From a virus: a stretch of DNA of 33,094 nt. The notes beneath the pieces are model-generated. The model saw nothing but the letters and a program-made list of their open reading frames with translations, did not search any database and had not been told where the DNA came from. Shown piece after piece: positions 22,804 to 30,889 of the stretch; within the stretch, counting starts at the first letter, position 1; the number at the start of each line of letters is the position of its first letter. The stretch is taken from IMG/VR virus record IMGVR_UViG_3300010885_022219, positions 1-33,094 of that record; one strand, given 5' to 3'. The translations under genes were made by a program, and so were the position numbers.

Positions 22804-23118
22804 ATGTTTATAAAAAATGGTGGTTTTAAAAAACATAGTCGCATAATTTCTTATGTGCAACCAAATATTTATGTTCAACCTATTGGTGGAACTATAAATG
22901 TTGGAGATGATTATACTTTTACTATCAATGCAAGAGGAAGTCTTGATTTAACGTATCAATGGTATAAAAATAGTTTTCCATTATTTGGAGAAACAAACAG
23001 TTATTTAAAAATAACAAATGCTCAAACTTCAGATGCTTCCAATTATTATTGTTCCGTAACTAATAACAGAAATACTATAAATAGTAATATCGTACAGCTT
23101 GAGGTTATATCCGTTTAG
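22804..23118 (+). CDS. Single-domain Ig-like virion protein (104 aa)
   Basis: Nearly the entire protein (residues about 18-103) is one immunoglobulin-like I-set domain: QPIGGTINVGDDYTFTI, then LDLTYQWYKNSFPLFGE, then YLKITNAQTSDASNYYCSVT. The tryptophan of the B-C region and the DxxxYYC motif are present, but the first conserved cysteine is replaced (TFTI), so no canonical disulphide can form. Such domains decorate phage virions and are thought to help weak binding to carbohydrates or surfaces. It starts 2 bases after the fibre gene (ATG at 22804) without ribosome-binding site, so it is probably a late, coupled gene. Its stop is next to the stop of the convergent neck gene. Confidence 0.8.
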   Translation: MFIKNGGFKKHSRIISYVQPNIYVQPIGGTINVGDDYTFTINARGSLDLTYQWYKNSFPLFGETNSYLKITNAQTSDASNYYCSVTNNRNTINSNIVQLEVISV

Positions 23119-23882
23119 TTTTTAGGATTTAAATCGTATGTGCCGTATACGGATGTATCATTGAAACTCATATCAATAACAAATTCTTTACTTTCCTTGT
23201 CAGCAGACCAATCATACGATTTTTGTGATGAAGAAAGTTCACCAACAATATTACTGGATAATTTGCCATAAAAATTATCATCATTAACTTGATTGTTTGC
23301 AGTTTCTTGTGGTAATCCGGGTTCCCAACTGTATTCTAGGCGTTTTGCAGTTATTTTCCATCCGTAATGACCACCTAGAGGATTAATACTATCTCCGATA
23401 TCTTGATCTCTTCTTTCTGTTATTTGAAAGAAATTACCAGATCTACCAGAAACTCGATCATTACCATATTCGGTCATTTTGAAAACATCACCTGATTTAG
23501 GTTCGATGTCTTGACCTAATTGTGAATATATATTATCTCCAGATACACCTTTATAAAAATTATTAAAAGCCATGTAACCTACAACTTCATCGTCAGCCTG
23601 AAATCCAAATTTACTTAATGATAAACTACTTTCATTTAAGTTTATTATCATTTTCAAGCGTATCGGTCCGTGGTATACGCTAGTAGGTTCTTCACCATAA
23701 AGCATATTTGCGCTCGAAAGTGTTGTTGTATTAACCCAATAATCTATTTTTTGGCCCATCGAGTGAACCATTTCTTCTGCTACATTAGCTATAACGTCTC
23801 TGTCTGGTTGTAATCTGTCTTTATCATACAACTCATAACATAAACTATTATTTCCTGCGCCAGAATAGTAGCAATTTGACAT
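23115..23882 (-). CDS. Putative neck/head-closure protein (T4 gp14-like)
   Basis: A 255-residue virion protein. Its N-terminus (SNCYYSGAGNNSLCYELYDK) and the C-terminal part, with EPKSGDVFKMTEYGNDRVSG, then GNFFQITERRDQDIGDSINP and GHYGWKITAKRLEYSWEPG, match my memory of gp14-type neck proteins of T4-like phages (length T4 gp14 256). This protein closes the filled head and joins it to the tail, interacting with gp13. A gp13-like gene is not in this window. The start follows the end of the upstream gene by one base, so translation is likely coupled. Its stop codon overlaps that of the convergent Ig-like gene. Moderate certainty only. Confidence 0.5.
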   Translation of the reverse strand: MSNCYYSGAGNNSLCYELYDKDRLQPDRDVIANVAEEMVHSMGQKIDYWVNTTTLSSANMLYGEEPTSVYHGPIRLKMIINLNESSLSLSKFGFQADDEVVGYMAFNNFYKGVSGDNIYSQLGQDIEPKSGDVFKMTEYGNDRVSGRSGNFFQITERRDQDIGDSINPLGGHYGWKITAKRLEYSWEPGLPQETANNQVNDDNFYGKLSSNIVGELSSSQKSYDWSADKESKEFVIDMSFNDTSVYGTYDLNPKN

Positions 23883-23883
23883 A

Positions 23884-24195
23884 TTATGATTTCTTTTTTA
23901 TAATTCCCATAGGAGTTTTAACAATTACAAAATTACTCTTTCCTAATCGTTTAGCTTTTCCCATTGGAATGTTATCAATATTTATATTATATTTATCTTT
24001 TATTTCAATATTATCTTTTGGTGTCATAGATCCTAATTTATGTTCGTTATCTTTTTTAACATAATTAATATCATTTTTATCTTTATGCCTTTTAGCAATT
24101 AAACCAATTTTATCTGGATTAACCAATACTGAATCCCTTCTATGATAAGGCATGGCTAATTCTTGCATCAAATAAAATTCTTTAAACAATAACAT
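23884..24195 (-). CDS. Small basic late protein with head-targeting-like N-terminus (103 aa)
   Basis: An unrecognised, strongly basic 103-residue protein rich in Lys/Asn/Asp, ending GIIKKKS. The start MLLFKEFYLMQELAMPYHRR resembles the FxEFxxE pattern of T4 internal head proteins and capsid-targeting sequences, which direct proteins into the prohead for later cleavage and packaging with DNA. This is an inference. A CTAAATA motif 5 bases before the ATG marks it as late. It precedes the neck-like gene and is separated from the acidic protein gene upstream by a strong terminator. Confidence 0.6.
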   Translation of the reverse strand: MLLFKEFYLMQELAMPYHRRDSVLVNPDKIGLIAKRHKDKNDINYVKKDNEHKLGSMTPKDNIEIKDKYNINIDNIPMGKAKRLGKSNFVIVKTPMGIIKKKS

Positions 24196-24200
24196 ATATG

Positions 24201-24207
24201 TATTTAG
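24201..24207 (-). promoter_or_regulatory. Late promoter motif CTAAATA of the basic protein gene
   Basis: Minus strand CTAAATA, 5 bases (catat) before the ATG at 24195, directly after the terminator at 24212-24244 on that strand. Confidence 0.7.
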
Positions 24208-24211
24208 TCAA

Positions 24212-24244
24212 AAAGAAAGGGGACTTTGATAGTCCCCTTTCTTT
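24212..24244 (-). terminator. Long-stem terminator after the acidic protein gene
   Basis: A perfect 14-bp stem (24212-24225 with 24231-24244), loop of 5, with a T-rich run (ctttctttttga) on the minus strand. It is 28 bases after the stop at 24272 and 5 bases before the next late promoter. The opposite strand also has a T run, so it may work in both directions. Confidence 0.88.
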
Positions 24245-24271
24245 ATTTTTTTATTTATTGTTTGTTTTTAA

Positions 24272-24910
24272 TTAAGGATGGAAAAGAGTCTTTCCGGGAC
24301 CGCTAACATTAGCGGCTCTACCCTTAGCCTTCATCGACTTTCCATCATCATATTTGGTACTGGCGGGCATATATTTTTCAGTACCGGGAGTTTGAGAAGT
24401 TCTTTCTGCTTTGCCGTGCGCTGATGTTTTAGCTGCCATTGCGCCTGTTACAGTTTGATTTTTATTTCTCAAGGATTCGCCTTTATTATTGAAGGGAACA
24501 TATTCAGATTGAGGAGATTCTTTCAATTTGTCATCATTATCTTCTTCTTGTTCTTCTTCTTGAGAATCTTCTTCATCATCCCAACTTTCGGCAGATTCAT
24601 CACCACCAAAAGATTCGGATTCTTCGCCTTCACCACCCATATCTTCACCTTCACCACCCATGTCTTCACCCATATCTTCACCTTCTTCACCACCACCTAA
24701 AACACCACCAAGAATATCGTACAGTGCTTGTGCAGTAGATCTATCAAGAGTAATAGTAACTTCATCTCCACCTTCGCCACCCATATCATCACCACCCATT
24801 TCATCACCCATATCTTCACCACCACCTTCACCAGTATCAATACCTAGTGCTTGTTCATCGTTTTCCATTACTTCTTCAAACAGTTTTTCAAATAGAGATT
24901 TATTGCTCAT
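24272..24910 (-). CDS. Acidic Gly/Glu repeat protein, putative head core/scaffold (212 aa)
   Basis: An acidic low-complexity protein. The N-terminus MSNKSLFEKLFEEVMENDEQ is followed by two blocks of GGEDMG-type repeats (about residues 25-50 and 72-95), separated by a hydrophobic helical stretch (TITLDRSTAQALYDILGGVL), then a Glu/Asp-rich segment (ESWDDEEDSQEEEQEED), and a basic C-terminal half ending GPGKTLFHP. Such charge distribution resembles phage prohead core or internal proteins, and it lies just upstream of the terminase. The LxE near the N-terminus could be a prohead protease site. These assignments are inferential. A GTAAATA motif 5 bases before its ATG indicates late expression. Confidence 0.7.
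   Translation of the reverse strand: MSNKSLFEKLFEEVMENDEQALGIDTGEGGGEDMGDEMGGDDMGGEGGDEVTITLDRSTAQALYDILGGVLGGGEEGEDMGEDMGGEGEDMGGEGEESESFGGDESAESWDDEEDSQEEEQEEDNDDKLKESPQSEYVPFNNKGESLRNKNQTVTGAMAAKTSAHGKAERTSQTPGTEKYMPASTKYDDGKSMKAKGRAANVSGPGKTLFHP
24560..24850 (-). repeat. Tandem-like GGEDMG coding repeats
   Basis: Degenerate repeats of an 18-24-base unit (cttcaccacccatatcttca and variants on the plus strand) encode GGEDMG/GGDDMG blocks. The length is likely to vary between strains by slippage. Confidence 0.6.
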
Positions 24911-24915
24911 ATTTT

Positions 24916-24922
24916 TATTTAC
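24916..24922 (-). promoter_or_regulatory. Late-type motif GTAAATA of the acidic head-type gene
   Basis: Minus strand GTAAATA, 5 bases (aaaat) before the ATG at 24910. Confidence 0.55.
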
Positions 24923-24983
24923 TCTAAAATGTGATTTTTTTTCAAAAAAAAATTTATTTTTTTAAAAAATGATAAGTATATAC

Positions 24984-26684
24984 ATGGGAAGAAAACCAAA
25001 AAAAGAAATTTACATGAATAATCCGTCTCTACCAACGGTAGAGGCACAATTCGAATGGACGCCAGAAATGGTTGCAGATTTAAAAAAATGTAAAGATAAT
25101 ATACTTCATTTCGCAGAAAATCATTTTTATATTGTTGCTGCTGATGAAGGAAGAATAAAAATACGTTTACATCCTTTTCAAAAAAAAGCATTAAGGATGA
25201 TTAGAGATAATAGATTTAGTATGTTTCTATTCTCACGACAAGTGGGTAAATCAACTATTGCTACAATATTTTTATTATGGGTTGCCATGTTTCAAGACGA
25301 TCAAAGAATATTACTTGTTGCTAACAAAGAAAATACAGCAAAAGAAATCTTTAGAAGAGTTCGATTTGCATATGAAAATCTTCCTAATTGGTTAAAAGCA
25401 CCGATTCAATATTATGGTTTGGAAGCTATGGAATTAGCTAATGGATCTCGTATATCAATTACAACCACTACAGGAACTGCTGGTCGTGGTTCTATGGCAA
25501 ATATATTGTTTGTTGATGAAGCGGATTGGATCGAGCCAAATATGTTGAATGAATTTTGGGCATCTATATATCCAATTATTTCATCTTCTACAAAATCTAA
25601 AATCATTATGGCATCGACACCAAGAGATACATCTGGTTTATTTTATAAATTATATGATGGATCTGTAAAAGGTACAAACGATTGGGTTCATATGAGAGTT
25701 TTGTGGAATGAAGTTCCCGGTAGAGATGAAAAGTGGAAGAGACAAACTATGGGATCTTTATCTGATATGGGAATGTGGAAACGCGAATTTGAGTGCGTTT
25801 TCGATCAAGTTGGAGAGTCTGCGTTAGATGCAGATTTATTTGACGAGATGAGAAGAAATACATTTGATCCCATGTATGTGTATGATGACGGAAAATATCT
25901 ACTATGGGAAAAACCAGACCCAGAAAAATTATATGTTGCTGGTGTAGATATTTCAGAAGGTGTTGGTAAAGATGCATCAGTTGTACAAATTTTAGATATT
26001 ACAGAACCTAGAAGAATAAAACAAGTTGCAGTATATCATAATAATAAAATATCACCTACCGAATTTACTCCAAAATTAAGAGAAATATTACAAAATTGGG
26101 GAGATCCGTTAGCAATGATAGAAAGAAACTCTTGCGGAGGTCAAGTTGTTGACAATCTAAAAAAAGATTTTAATTATGATAATATTGTAAATTGGGGAAT
26201 TAATAAAATTGCTTCAAGGAAATCAAACCAACTTGGTATTGTTGCACATACAAATACTAAATATGATGCAGTTTTAAATAAAAGATATTGGGTTAATACA
26301 AAAAAAGCAGTTCAAATTAATGATATTAATACAGTTTTAGAATTAAAAGATTTCGTCAGAAACGAAAACAGAACATGGAGCGCAAAACACGGATCACACG
26401 ATGATAGAGTGATGTCTTTAGCATGGGCATTAATGATTTTACACGAAGAAATTGCTCCTGTTTATTTTGATATCATAGAAAAAAATGAAAATAGTAAACC
26501 TGAAGTAATTAAATCGATGGATTACGGAATAAAATATTTTATGAATCCAGTATCGATATACACAAACGAAAAGGATGGAGTTGGTGGTGATGCTTTACCT
26601 ATTTTTGTGAGTGGTAATATTTCAAGCGAAAATCCTGAAATTGACGATTTATACTATCAAGGTTGGAAACCGTATATGGCTTAA
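24984..26684 (+). CDS. 17: Terminase large subunit (T4 gp17-like)
   Basis: Packaging motor and headful nuclease. The N-terminal ATPase has a Walker A-type SRQVGKST (residues 84-91), a Walker B ILFVDEAD (174-181) and a coupling motif MASTPR (209-214). The C-terminal RNase H-like nuclease has VAGVDISEG (D322), AMIERNSCG (E380) and HDDRVMSLAWA (D473/D474), so all catalytic acids are present. Length is 566 residues from the ATG at 24984 (MGRKPKKE), close to T4 gp17 (610). An in-frame ATG 15 bases upstream (24969) is also possible; I prefer 24984 because the MxRKPKK opening is, from memory, common in this family. No ribosome-binding site or clear late motif is visible. The next gene's late motif overlaps the stop codon. 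Confidence 0.93.
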   Translation: MGRKPKKEIYMNNPSLPTVEAQFEWTPEMVADLKKCKDNILHFAENHFYIVAADEGRIKIRLHPFQKKALRMIRDNRFSMFLFSRQVGKSTIATIFLLWVAMFQDDQRILLVANKENTAKEIFRRVRFAYENLPNWLKAPIQYYGLEAMELANGSRISITTTTGTAGRGSMANILFVDEADWIEPNMLNEFWASIYPIISSSTKSKIIMASTPRDTSGLFYKLYDGSVKGTNDWVHMRVLWNEVPGRDEKWKRQTMGSLSDMGMWKREFECVFDQVGESALDADLFDEMRRNTFDPMYVYDDGKYLLWEKPDPEKLYVAGVDISEGVGKDASVVQILDITEPRRIKQVAVYHNNKISPTEFTPKLREILQNWGDPLAMIERNSCGGQVVDNLKKDFNYDNIVNWGINKIASRKSNQLGIVAHTNTKYDAVLNKRYWVNTKKAVQINDINTVLELKDFVRNENRTWSAKHGSHDDRVMSLAWALMILHEEIAPVYFDIIEKNENSKPEVIKSMDYGIKYFMNPVSIYTNEKDGVGGDALPIFVSGNISSENPEIDDLYYQGWKPYMA

Positions 26685-26687
26685 ATA
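26681..26687 (+). promoter_or_regulatory. Late promoter motif TTAAATA of the 26693 gene
   Basis: TTAAATA, 5 bases (ataaa) before the ATG at 26693; its TAA is also the terminase stop codon. Confidence 0.6.
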
Positions 26688-26692
26688 ATAAA

Positions 26693-27268
26693 ATGAATTA
26701 CTATAATCAATCAATTTTAAATAAATCTAGGAAAGATAAATTTTCTCTTACTATATCTTTACCAAAAGAATTAATACCACATAATAAAAGAGTTGATCGT
26801 TCTAATAGTAATTTAAGTTTAGATACTCTACAATTTTCTGTATATGGAATTATTGTTCCTAAAAATAGTATTCCGCAAGAAGATGCAAGGTATTCTGGTG
26901 GTAATGTTTATGTGTCTTCTCATAGTAAACCATCATACGATCCTGTTTCTGTAAATTTTACTATAGATAATGAATTTAATAATTATTGGGTAATTCATAA
27001 ATGGTTAGATTTATTAAGAAATGAAAGAACTGGAATATATGACGGAGTTTTGGATTATAATAAAGATATGGGATTGGGAAAATATTCTTCAGATTTTATA
27101 ATAACAGCAAAAGACGAATTCCATAATGATATTATTAAATGGACATATAAATCATCCTTTCCTGTTGGTTTAGGAGAAATCTCTTATAATCATAGAGATG
27201 CCGCAGAAATAGAAACAACTTTAGAATTTGTTTTCAGAAGAGTGGAAACAAATTTATTAAAAGTATAA
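26693..27268 (+). CDS. Tail-tube-like protein between terminase and sheath (191 aa)
   Basis: A 191-residue beta-rich protein. The pattern (VSVNFTIDNEFNNYWVIHKW with a long helix, a central EFHNDIIKWTYKSSFPVGLG and the closing strand ETTLEFVFRRVE) fits the gp19-type tube fold, whose closing part alternates hydrophobic strands after a GEISY-like turn. It may be a tube variant or a tail-terminator or tube-initiating protein, such as gp54 or gp3 of T4. The start is the ATG at 26693 because of the late motif just upstream; an in-frame ATG at 26663 lies inside the terminase gene. The sheath gene follows 32 bases later. Confidence 0.6.
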   Translation: MNYYNQSILNKSRKDKFSLTISLPKELIPHNKRVDRSNSNLSLDTLQFSVYGIIVPKNSIPQEDARYSGGNVYVSSHSKPSYDPVSVNFTIDNEFNNYWVIHKWLDLLRNERTGIYDGVLDYNKDMGLGKYSSDFIITAKDEFHNDIIKWTYKSSFPVGLGEISYNHRDAAEIETTLEFVFRRVETNLLKV

Positions 27269-27288
27269 CAAAAATCAACTAAAAAATA

Positions 27289-27295
27289 CTAAATA
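27289..27295 (+). promoter_or_regulatory. Late promoter motif CTAAATA of the tail sheath gene
   Basis: CTAAATA, 5 bases (tcttt) before the ATG at 27301. No ribosome-binding site, although the sheath is one of the most abundant virion proteins. Confidence 0.75.
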
Positions 27296-27300
27296 TCTTT

Positions 27301-30276
27301 ATGGCAAGAAGCATTCAATCTCCCGGTGTAGAAATCATCGAAAAAGATCTATCATTATCTCCCGTATTACCAGCAGGAACCAATATCTTTATGGCTGGTT
27401 TTGCAGGAAAAGGTCCAACTGATGAAATTCTACAAATCACATCTTTAGAAGAATTTGAACAAGTTTACGGCGTACCCACAAATTCAGCAGAAAGATATTT
27501 TTATTATAGTGCTCGTCAAGTTTTAAATAGTTCTAGCGGAAATTTGTATGTAAGTCGTATGCCTTATGGTGATGGTAGTGGTGATGGTTACGGTTCATCT
27601 TTCGGCGCATTGGTGTATCCTGTTGTTGCGGTCAAAGAAAAATTAAAAGTCACATATTCAACCACAGTTGTTCCTATATTATCTACAATGTTTGCTTTAA
27701 TTCCTTCTGTAATTACAGCAGATAGAGTATTATTAGCAAGAAATAATAATTTTAATTCAACAGGCATAACCGCTAATGAAGTATTTGAAGAAAAACAAGG
27801 AAAAGCTTTAGTAAATGGATGGGTTTCTTATTATAATACCAACAGAAATTCTAATGCGTATAATTCAACATTAGGTTACTACGTTAGCGCATTAGCATTA
27901 AGTGCAAAATCAACAGCAGATTCTATTGTAGTTAATACTTTAGATATACCTGCACAAGTTTATAGAAATACAAAATTATTTCCTAGTGCTATTCTTAACT
28001 ATACTAGTGTTTCGGCAGCTATTGAAGCTACTCCTAGTTTGAAAGTCATTAAAAATACTCTATTGACTAATGGTATTGATTCTTATCAAGTTTTTAACGT
28101 AAACGAAGGAACAGCATTAGTTAATGGATTACTAGCTCATTATATTTCTTATAAAGATAGTGTTAATACTGTTTTAAAACAACAAGCAATACAAGCAAAG
28201 TCATATTCTGATTATTTGGTATTAGGAAATGAAACAGAAGTTACGGGAGATATTACTTCCGATTTAAAAACTAAATGTACTTATGTTTTAGGTGCTCCAA
28301 AATATTTTGATTTGACATTAGAACAATATCAAGCAGTTTTAGATAATTCTGCTTTCACTAATTCAAATTTCAATTGGTCTGCAAGCGCATCACCAAATTC
28401 TGATATTAATGGACCACAAGATTTTGGTAAAGCTGGTCTAATTATAGTGAATAAAATTCAGTCTACTATTAATAATAGATACGAAGGTCATTATATTGGT
28501 ATAACTGATAATATTAACATTCAACCAAATAGTGATCACACTGGAATTAATGCAATTTATACTAACGGACGAGCACAAATTCAAACTGGCTTAACAACTG
28601 ATGGTGCAACTGCCGCATCAAGATATATTCAAATTCCAACTACTAAATTAGCTTTCCCTCTTTCTGCGACTACAGATACTGGAAGCAATAGAAATGGTAG
28701 CAGTATTTCCGAAGCATTAGAAAAAACTCCTGCTGCATTCACTGACATTTATTCTGAAAAGTTTGATGATACAATTTCTTTTGGATTATTCAAACTCAGA
28801 ACAAGTCCATACAATCCAGATGCTGTTACATTAAGTTTTGCTTTTGAAGAAGCAAGATGTGGATCTTTTGATAATTATCGTCAAGTAAACAATCAAAATG
28901 GTGGTATCCCAGTAAGCTTCTTCATCGAAAATACTGTAAACGGTTCTAACAATATTAATGTTCTTGTTAATAGCTATATTAGTTCTAAAAATATCGGACC
29001 TTGGTTAGACAATAATGGTGTACCTATTAAAAAAGTTCGTGTTTATACTCACAGTTCTACAAATTCATTAATAAATTATGCAGATGCAACTTCTACTCGT
29101 ATTGGTTATCATTTAAATGATTTACCTCTTATCGACAGCAGATTAGATTATGCTGATGCTGCATTCCCAGTTGGAAGTTTCTCTTCTTTTACAACTACTG
29201 GAAAAGCGATAGGTTTGTTAGGTTACAAAATAGATCGTACACTTCGTAAGATTGAAAACGACGAAATATTTGATCTAGATATTGTTTGCGAAGCTGGATT
29301 GGGAACTATTTACGCAACTGCTTGTGCAAATCATATCAATTATTTCGACGATTCACAAAGCTCTGATGGTTTAGTTGCTGGTATGCAATCCATTTCACAA
29401 AATGAACCCGGTATTGTAGATGACGAACGAAATGATGTCAAGGTTAATTATAATGCAATCTTTACAATATTTGATAATTTCTGTTCTCAAACACGTAAAG
29501 ACTGTTTATTTATTGCAGATCCTTTAAGACAAATATTCATTACAGGAACAAACAATAAAGTAATGTCTGATCATAATAAGTCATTTTCTCAGTACATTTA
29601 CAATCCTATGAGGCATTTGTATGAAAATGCAAATAGTAGCTATTCATGCGTGTACGGTAACTGGGCGAAAGTTCTAGATATTTTCTCTGGATTAAATATT
29701 TGGGTTCCTTTCTCTGGCTTCGTAGCTGCTGATATGGCTAATGTTGATAGAGATTTCGAACCTTGGTATGCACCTGCTGGTTTTACAAGAGGTCGTATAA
29801 CAAACATCCTAGATGTTGCAATAGCACCAAAACAAAAAGAAAGAGATATGCTCTACAAAATTGGTGTTAATCCTGTAGCATTTTTCCCAAATGATGGTAT
29901 TAACATCTTTGGTCAAAAAACATTACTACGTCAACCTAGCGCATTTGATAGAATCAATGTTCGCAGATTATTCTTGTATCTAGAAAAAGCTACAAAGAAA
30001 ACTACTAAGTATTTCGTATTTGAACCTAATACATCATTTACTAGAAATCGTGTAATATCTACTCTATCTCCAATTTTTGATAGAGCAAAGAATACTCAAG
30101 GATTGTACGATTATCAAATTGTATGCGATCAAAGAAATAATACTCCTGATATTATCGATCAAAATGAATTAATTGTAGACATTTACATCAAACCAGTTCG
30201 TTCTGCTGAGTTTATCTTGGTAAACTTCTATGCAACATCTACTGGAGCTAATTTTAGCGAAATAATTGGTGCCTAA
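27301..30276 (+). CDS. 18: Tail sheath protein (T4 gp18-like), unusually long (991 aa)
   Basis: Contractile sheath subunit. The N-terminal PGVEIIEKDLSLSPVLPAG and the C-terminal core (FVFEPNTSFTRNRVISTLSP, then FDRAKNTQGLYDYQIVCDQR and the final ELIVDIYIKPVRSAEFILV) fit the conserved sheath domains. T4 gp18 has 659 residues, so this protein is about 330 longer. Much of the extra lies at about residues 110-330, where a segment is duplicated (ALVNGWVSYYN and ALVNGLLAHYI). These insertions would face outward in an assembled sheath. Low-complexity regions and Asn/Ser richness are frequent. A CTAAATA motif lies 5 bases before the ATG. It is followed by two tube-like genes. Confidence 0.92.
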   Translation: MARSIQSPGVEIIEKDLSLSPVLPAGTNIFMAGFAGKGPTDEILQITSLEEFEQVYGVPTNSAERYFYYSARQVLNSSSGNLYVSRMPYGDGSGDGYGSSFGALVYPVVAVKEKLKVTYSTTVVPILSTMFALIPSVITADRVLLARNNNFNSTGITANEVFEEKQGKALVNGWVSYYNTNRNSNAYNSTLGYYVSALALSAKSTADSIVVNTLDIPAQVYRNTKLFPSAILNYTSVSAAIEATPSLKVIKNTLLTNGIDSYQVFNVNEGTALVNGLLAHYISYKDSVNTVLKQQAIQAKSYSDYLVLGNETEVTGDITSDLKTKCTYVLGAPKYFDLTLEQYQAVLDNSAFTNSNFNWSASASPNSDINGPQDFGKAGLIIVNKIQSTINNRYEGHYIGITDNINIQPNSDHTGINAIYTNGRAQIQTGLTTDGATAASRYIQIPTTKLAFPLSATTDTGSNRNGSSISEALEKTPAAFTDIYSEKFDDTISFGLFKLRTSPYNPDAVTLSFAFEEARCGSFDNYRQVNNQNGGIPVSFFIENTVNGSNNINVLVNSYISSKNIGPWLDNNGVPIKKVRVYTHSSTNSLINYADATSTRIGYHLNDLPLIDSRLDYADAAFPVGSFSSFTTTGKAIGLLGYKIDRTLRKIENDEIFDLDIVCEAGLGTIYATACANHINYFDDSQSSDGLVAGMQSISQNEPGIVDDERNDVKVNYNAIFTIFDNFCSQTRKDCLFIADPLRQIFITGTNNKVMSDHNKSFSQYIYNPMRHLYENANSSYSCVYGNWAKVLDIFSGLNIWVPFSGFVAADMANVDRDFEPWYAPAGFTRGRITNILDVAIAPKQKERDMLYKIGVNPVAFFPNDGINIFGQKTLLRQPSAFDRINVRRLFLYLEKATKKTTKYFVFEPNTSFTRNRVISTLSPIFDRAKNTQGLYDYQIVCDQRNNTPDIIDQNELIVDIYIKPVRSAEFILVNFYATSTGANFSEIIGA
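27775..28230 (+). repeat. Internal duplication within the sheath insertion
   Basis: Residues 159-212 and 262-310 of the sheath protein are diverged copies: EVFEEKQGKALVNGWVSYYN and QVFNVNEGTALVNGLLAHYI, with AKSTADSIVV and AKSYSDYLVL further on. Only 49 residues lie between them. The DNA shares gctttagtaaatgga / gcattagttaatgga. Confidence 0.7.
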
Positions 30277-30278
30277 AA

Positions 30279-30285
30279 CTAAATA
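30279..30285 (+). promoter_or_regulatory. Late promoter motif CTAAATA of the 30296 tube gene
   Basis: CTAAATA, 10 bases before the ATG at 30296. The larger gap leaves room for a leader of a few bases, unlike most late motifs here. Confidence 0.65.
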
Positions 30286-30295
30286 ATATACATAT

Positions 30296-30889
30296 ATGCA
30301 AACCAATCAAGTAATTAATACATTTTATGATAATGCGGTAATTAGTGATTTCTCTAGGGATTATCTATTTCGTGTAGAATCAATAATTATCGATGGTATT
30401 AGAGGTCCAGCTTTGGTGCTTGATCCCACCGATATGTTGTACGCAAGAACAGCAAAATTACCTGCACGTACTATAGTTAATCAAACTGTAAAGTATGCAG
30501 GTCAAACATTTAATGTTCCCGGATCAGTAGAATATCCCGGCAGCGAATCCTATGAAATGGAGTTTTATTGCCCAGAAACTTCAACAATTCGTGAGCGTTT
30601 GATGAACGAATCACATCGTACTTTCGGTAATGTATTTGGTCTTGCTGGTAGTGGTAGAACTGGTGGGTCTATTACAAATAGATTCTCTACAATTACATTG
30701 CTACAATTAGATAAGAGATTGGACATCGTTTCAAAATATACATTAATTGGTTGTTCTATTCGTAATGTTGGTGAAATTGCATATTCTATTGCTGATGGTA
30801 ATGGTGCCGTTATGACATTCAACGTTGGTATAGCTTATCACTTCTTTAGTAGAACTAATTTTAATGGCGTTCCTGCTAATAATAGTTAA
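30296..30889 (+). CDS. 19: Tail tube protein (T4 gp19-like)
   Basis: Inner tail tube subunit, through which DNA is injected. The 197-residue protein has the characteristic gp19 order: FSRDYLFRVESI, a loop and YARTAKLPARTIVNQTVKYA, then FNVPGSVEYPGSESYEMEFY (with the second strand), and closing strand region KYTLIGCSIRNVGEIAYSIA followed by FNVGIAYHFF. T4 gp19 has 163 residues. It directly follows the sheath gene, as in T4, and is the best candidate for the main tube protein among the three tube-like genes. A late motif covers the end of the sheath gene. Confidence 0.85.
   Translation: MQTNQVINTFYDNAVISDFSRDYLFRVESIIIDGIRGPALVLDPTDMLYARTAKLPARTIVNQTVKYAGQTFNVPGSVEYPGSESYEMEFYCPETSTIRERLMNESHRTFGNVFGLAGSGRTGGSITNRFSTITLLQLDKRLDIVSKYTLIGCSIRNVGEIAYSIADGNGAVMTFNVGIAYHFFSRTNFNGVPANNS

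Noticed and set aside
24455-24965. Rightward ORFs opposite the acidic Gly/Glu repeat gene
   Set aside because: They are low-complexity (Pro/Ser or Phe/Thr-rich) mirror products of the GGEDMG coding repeats on the other strand.
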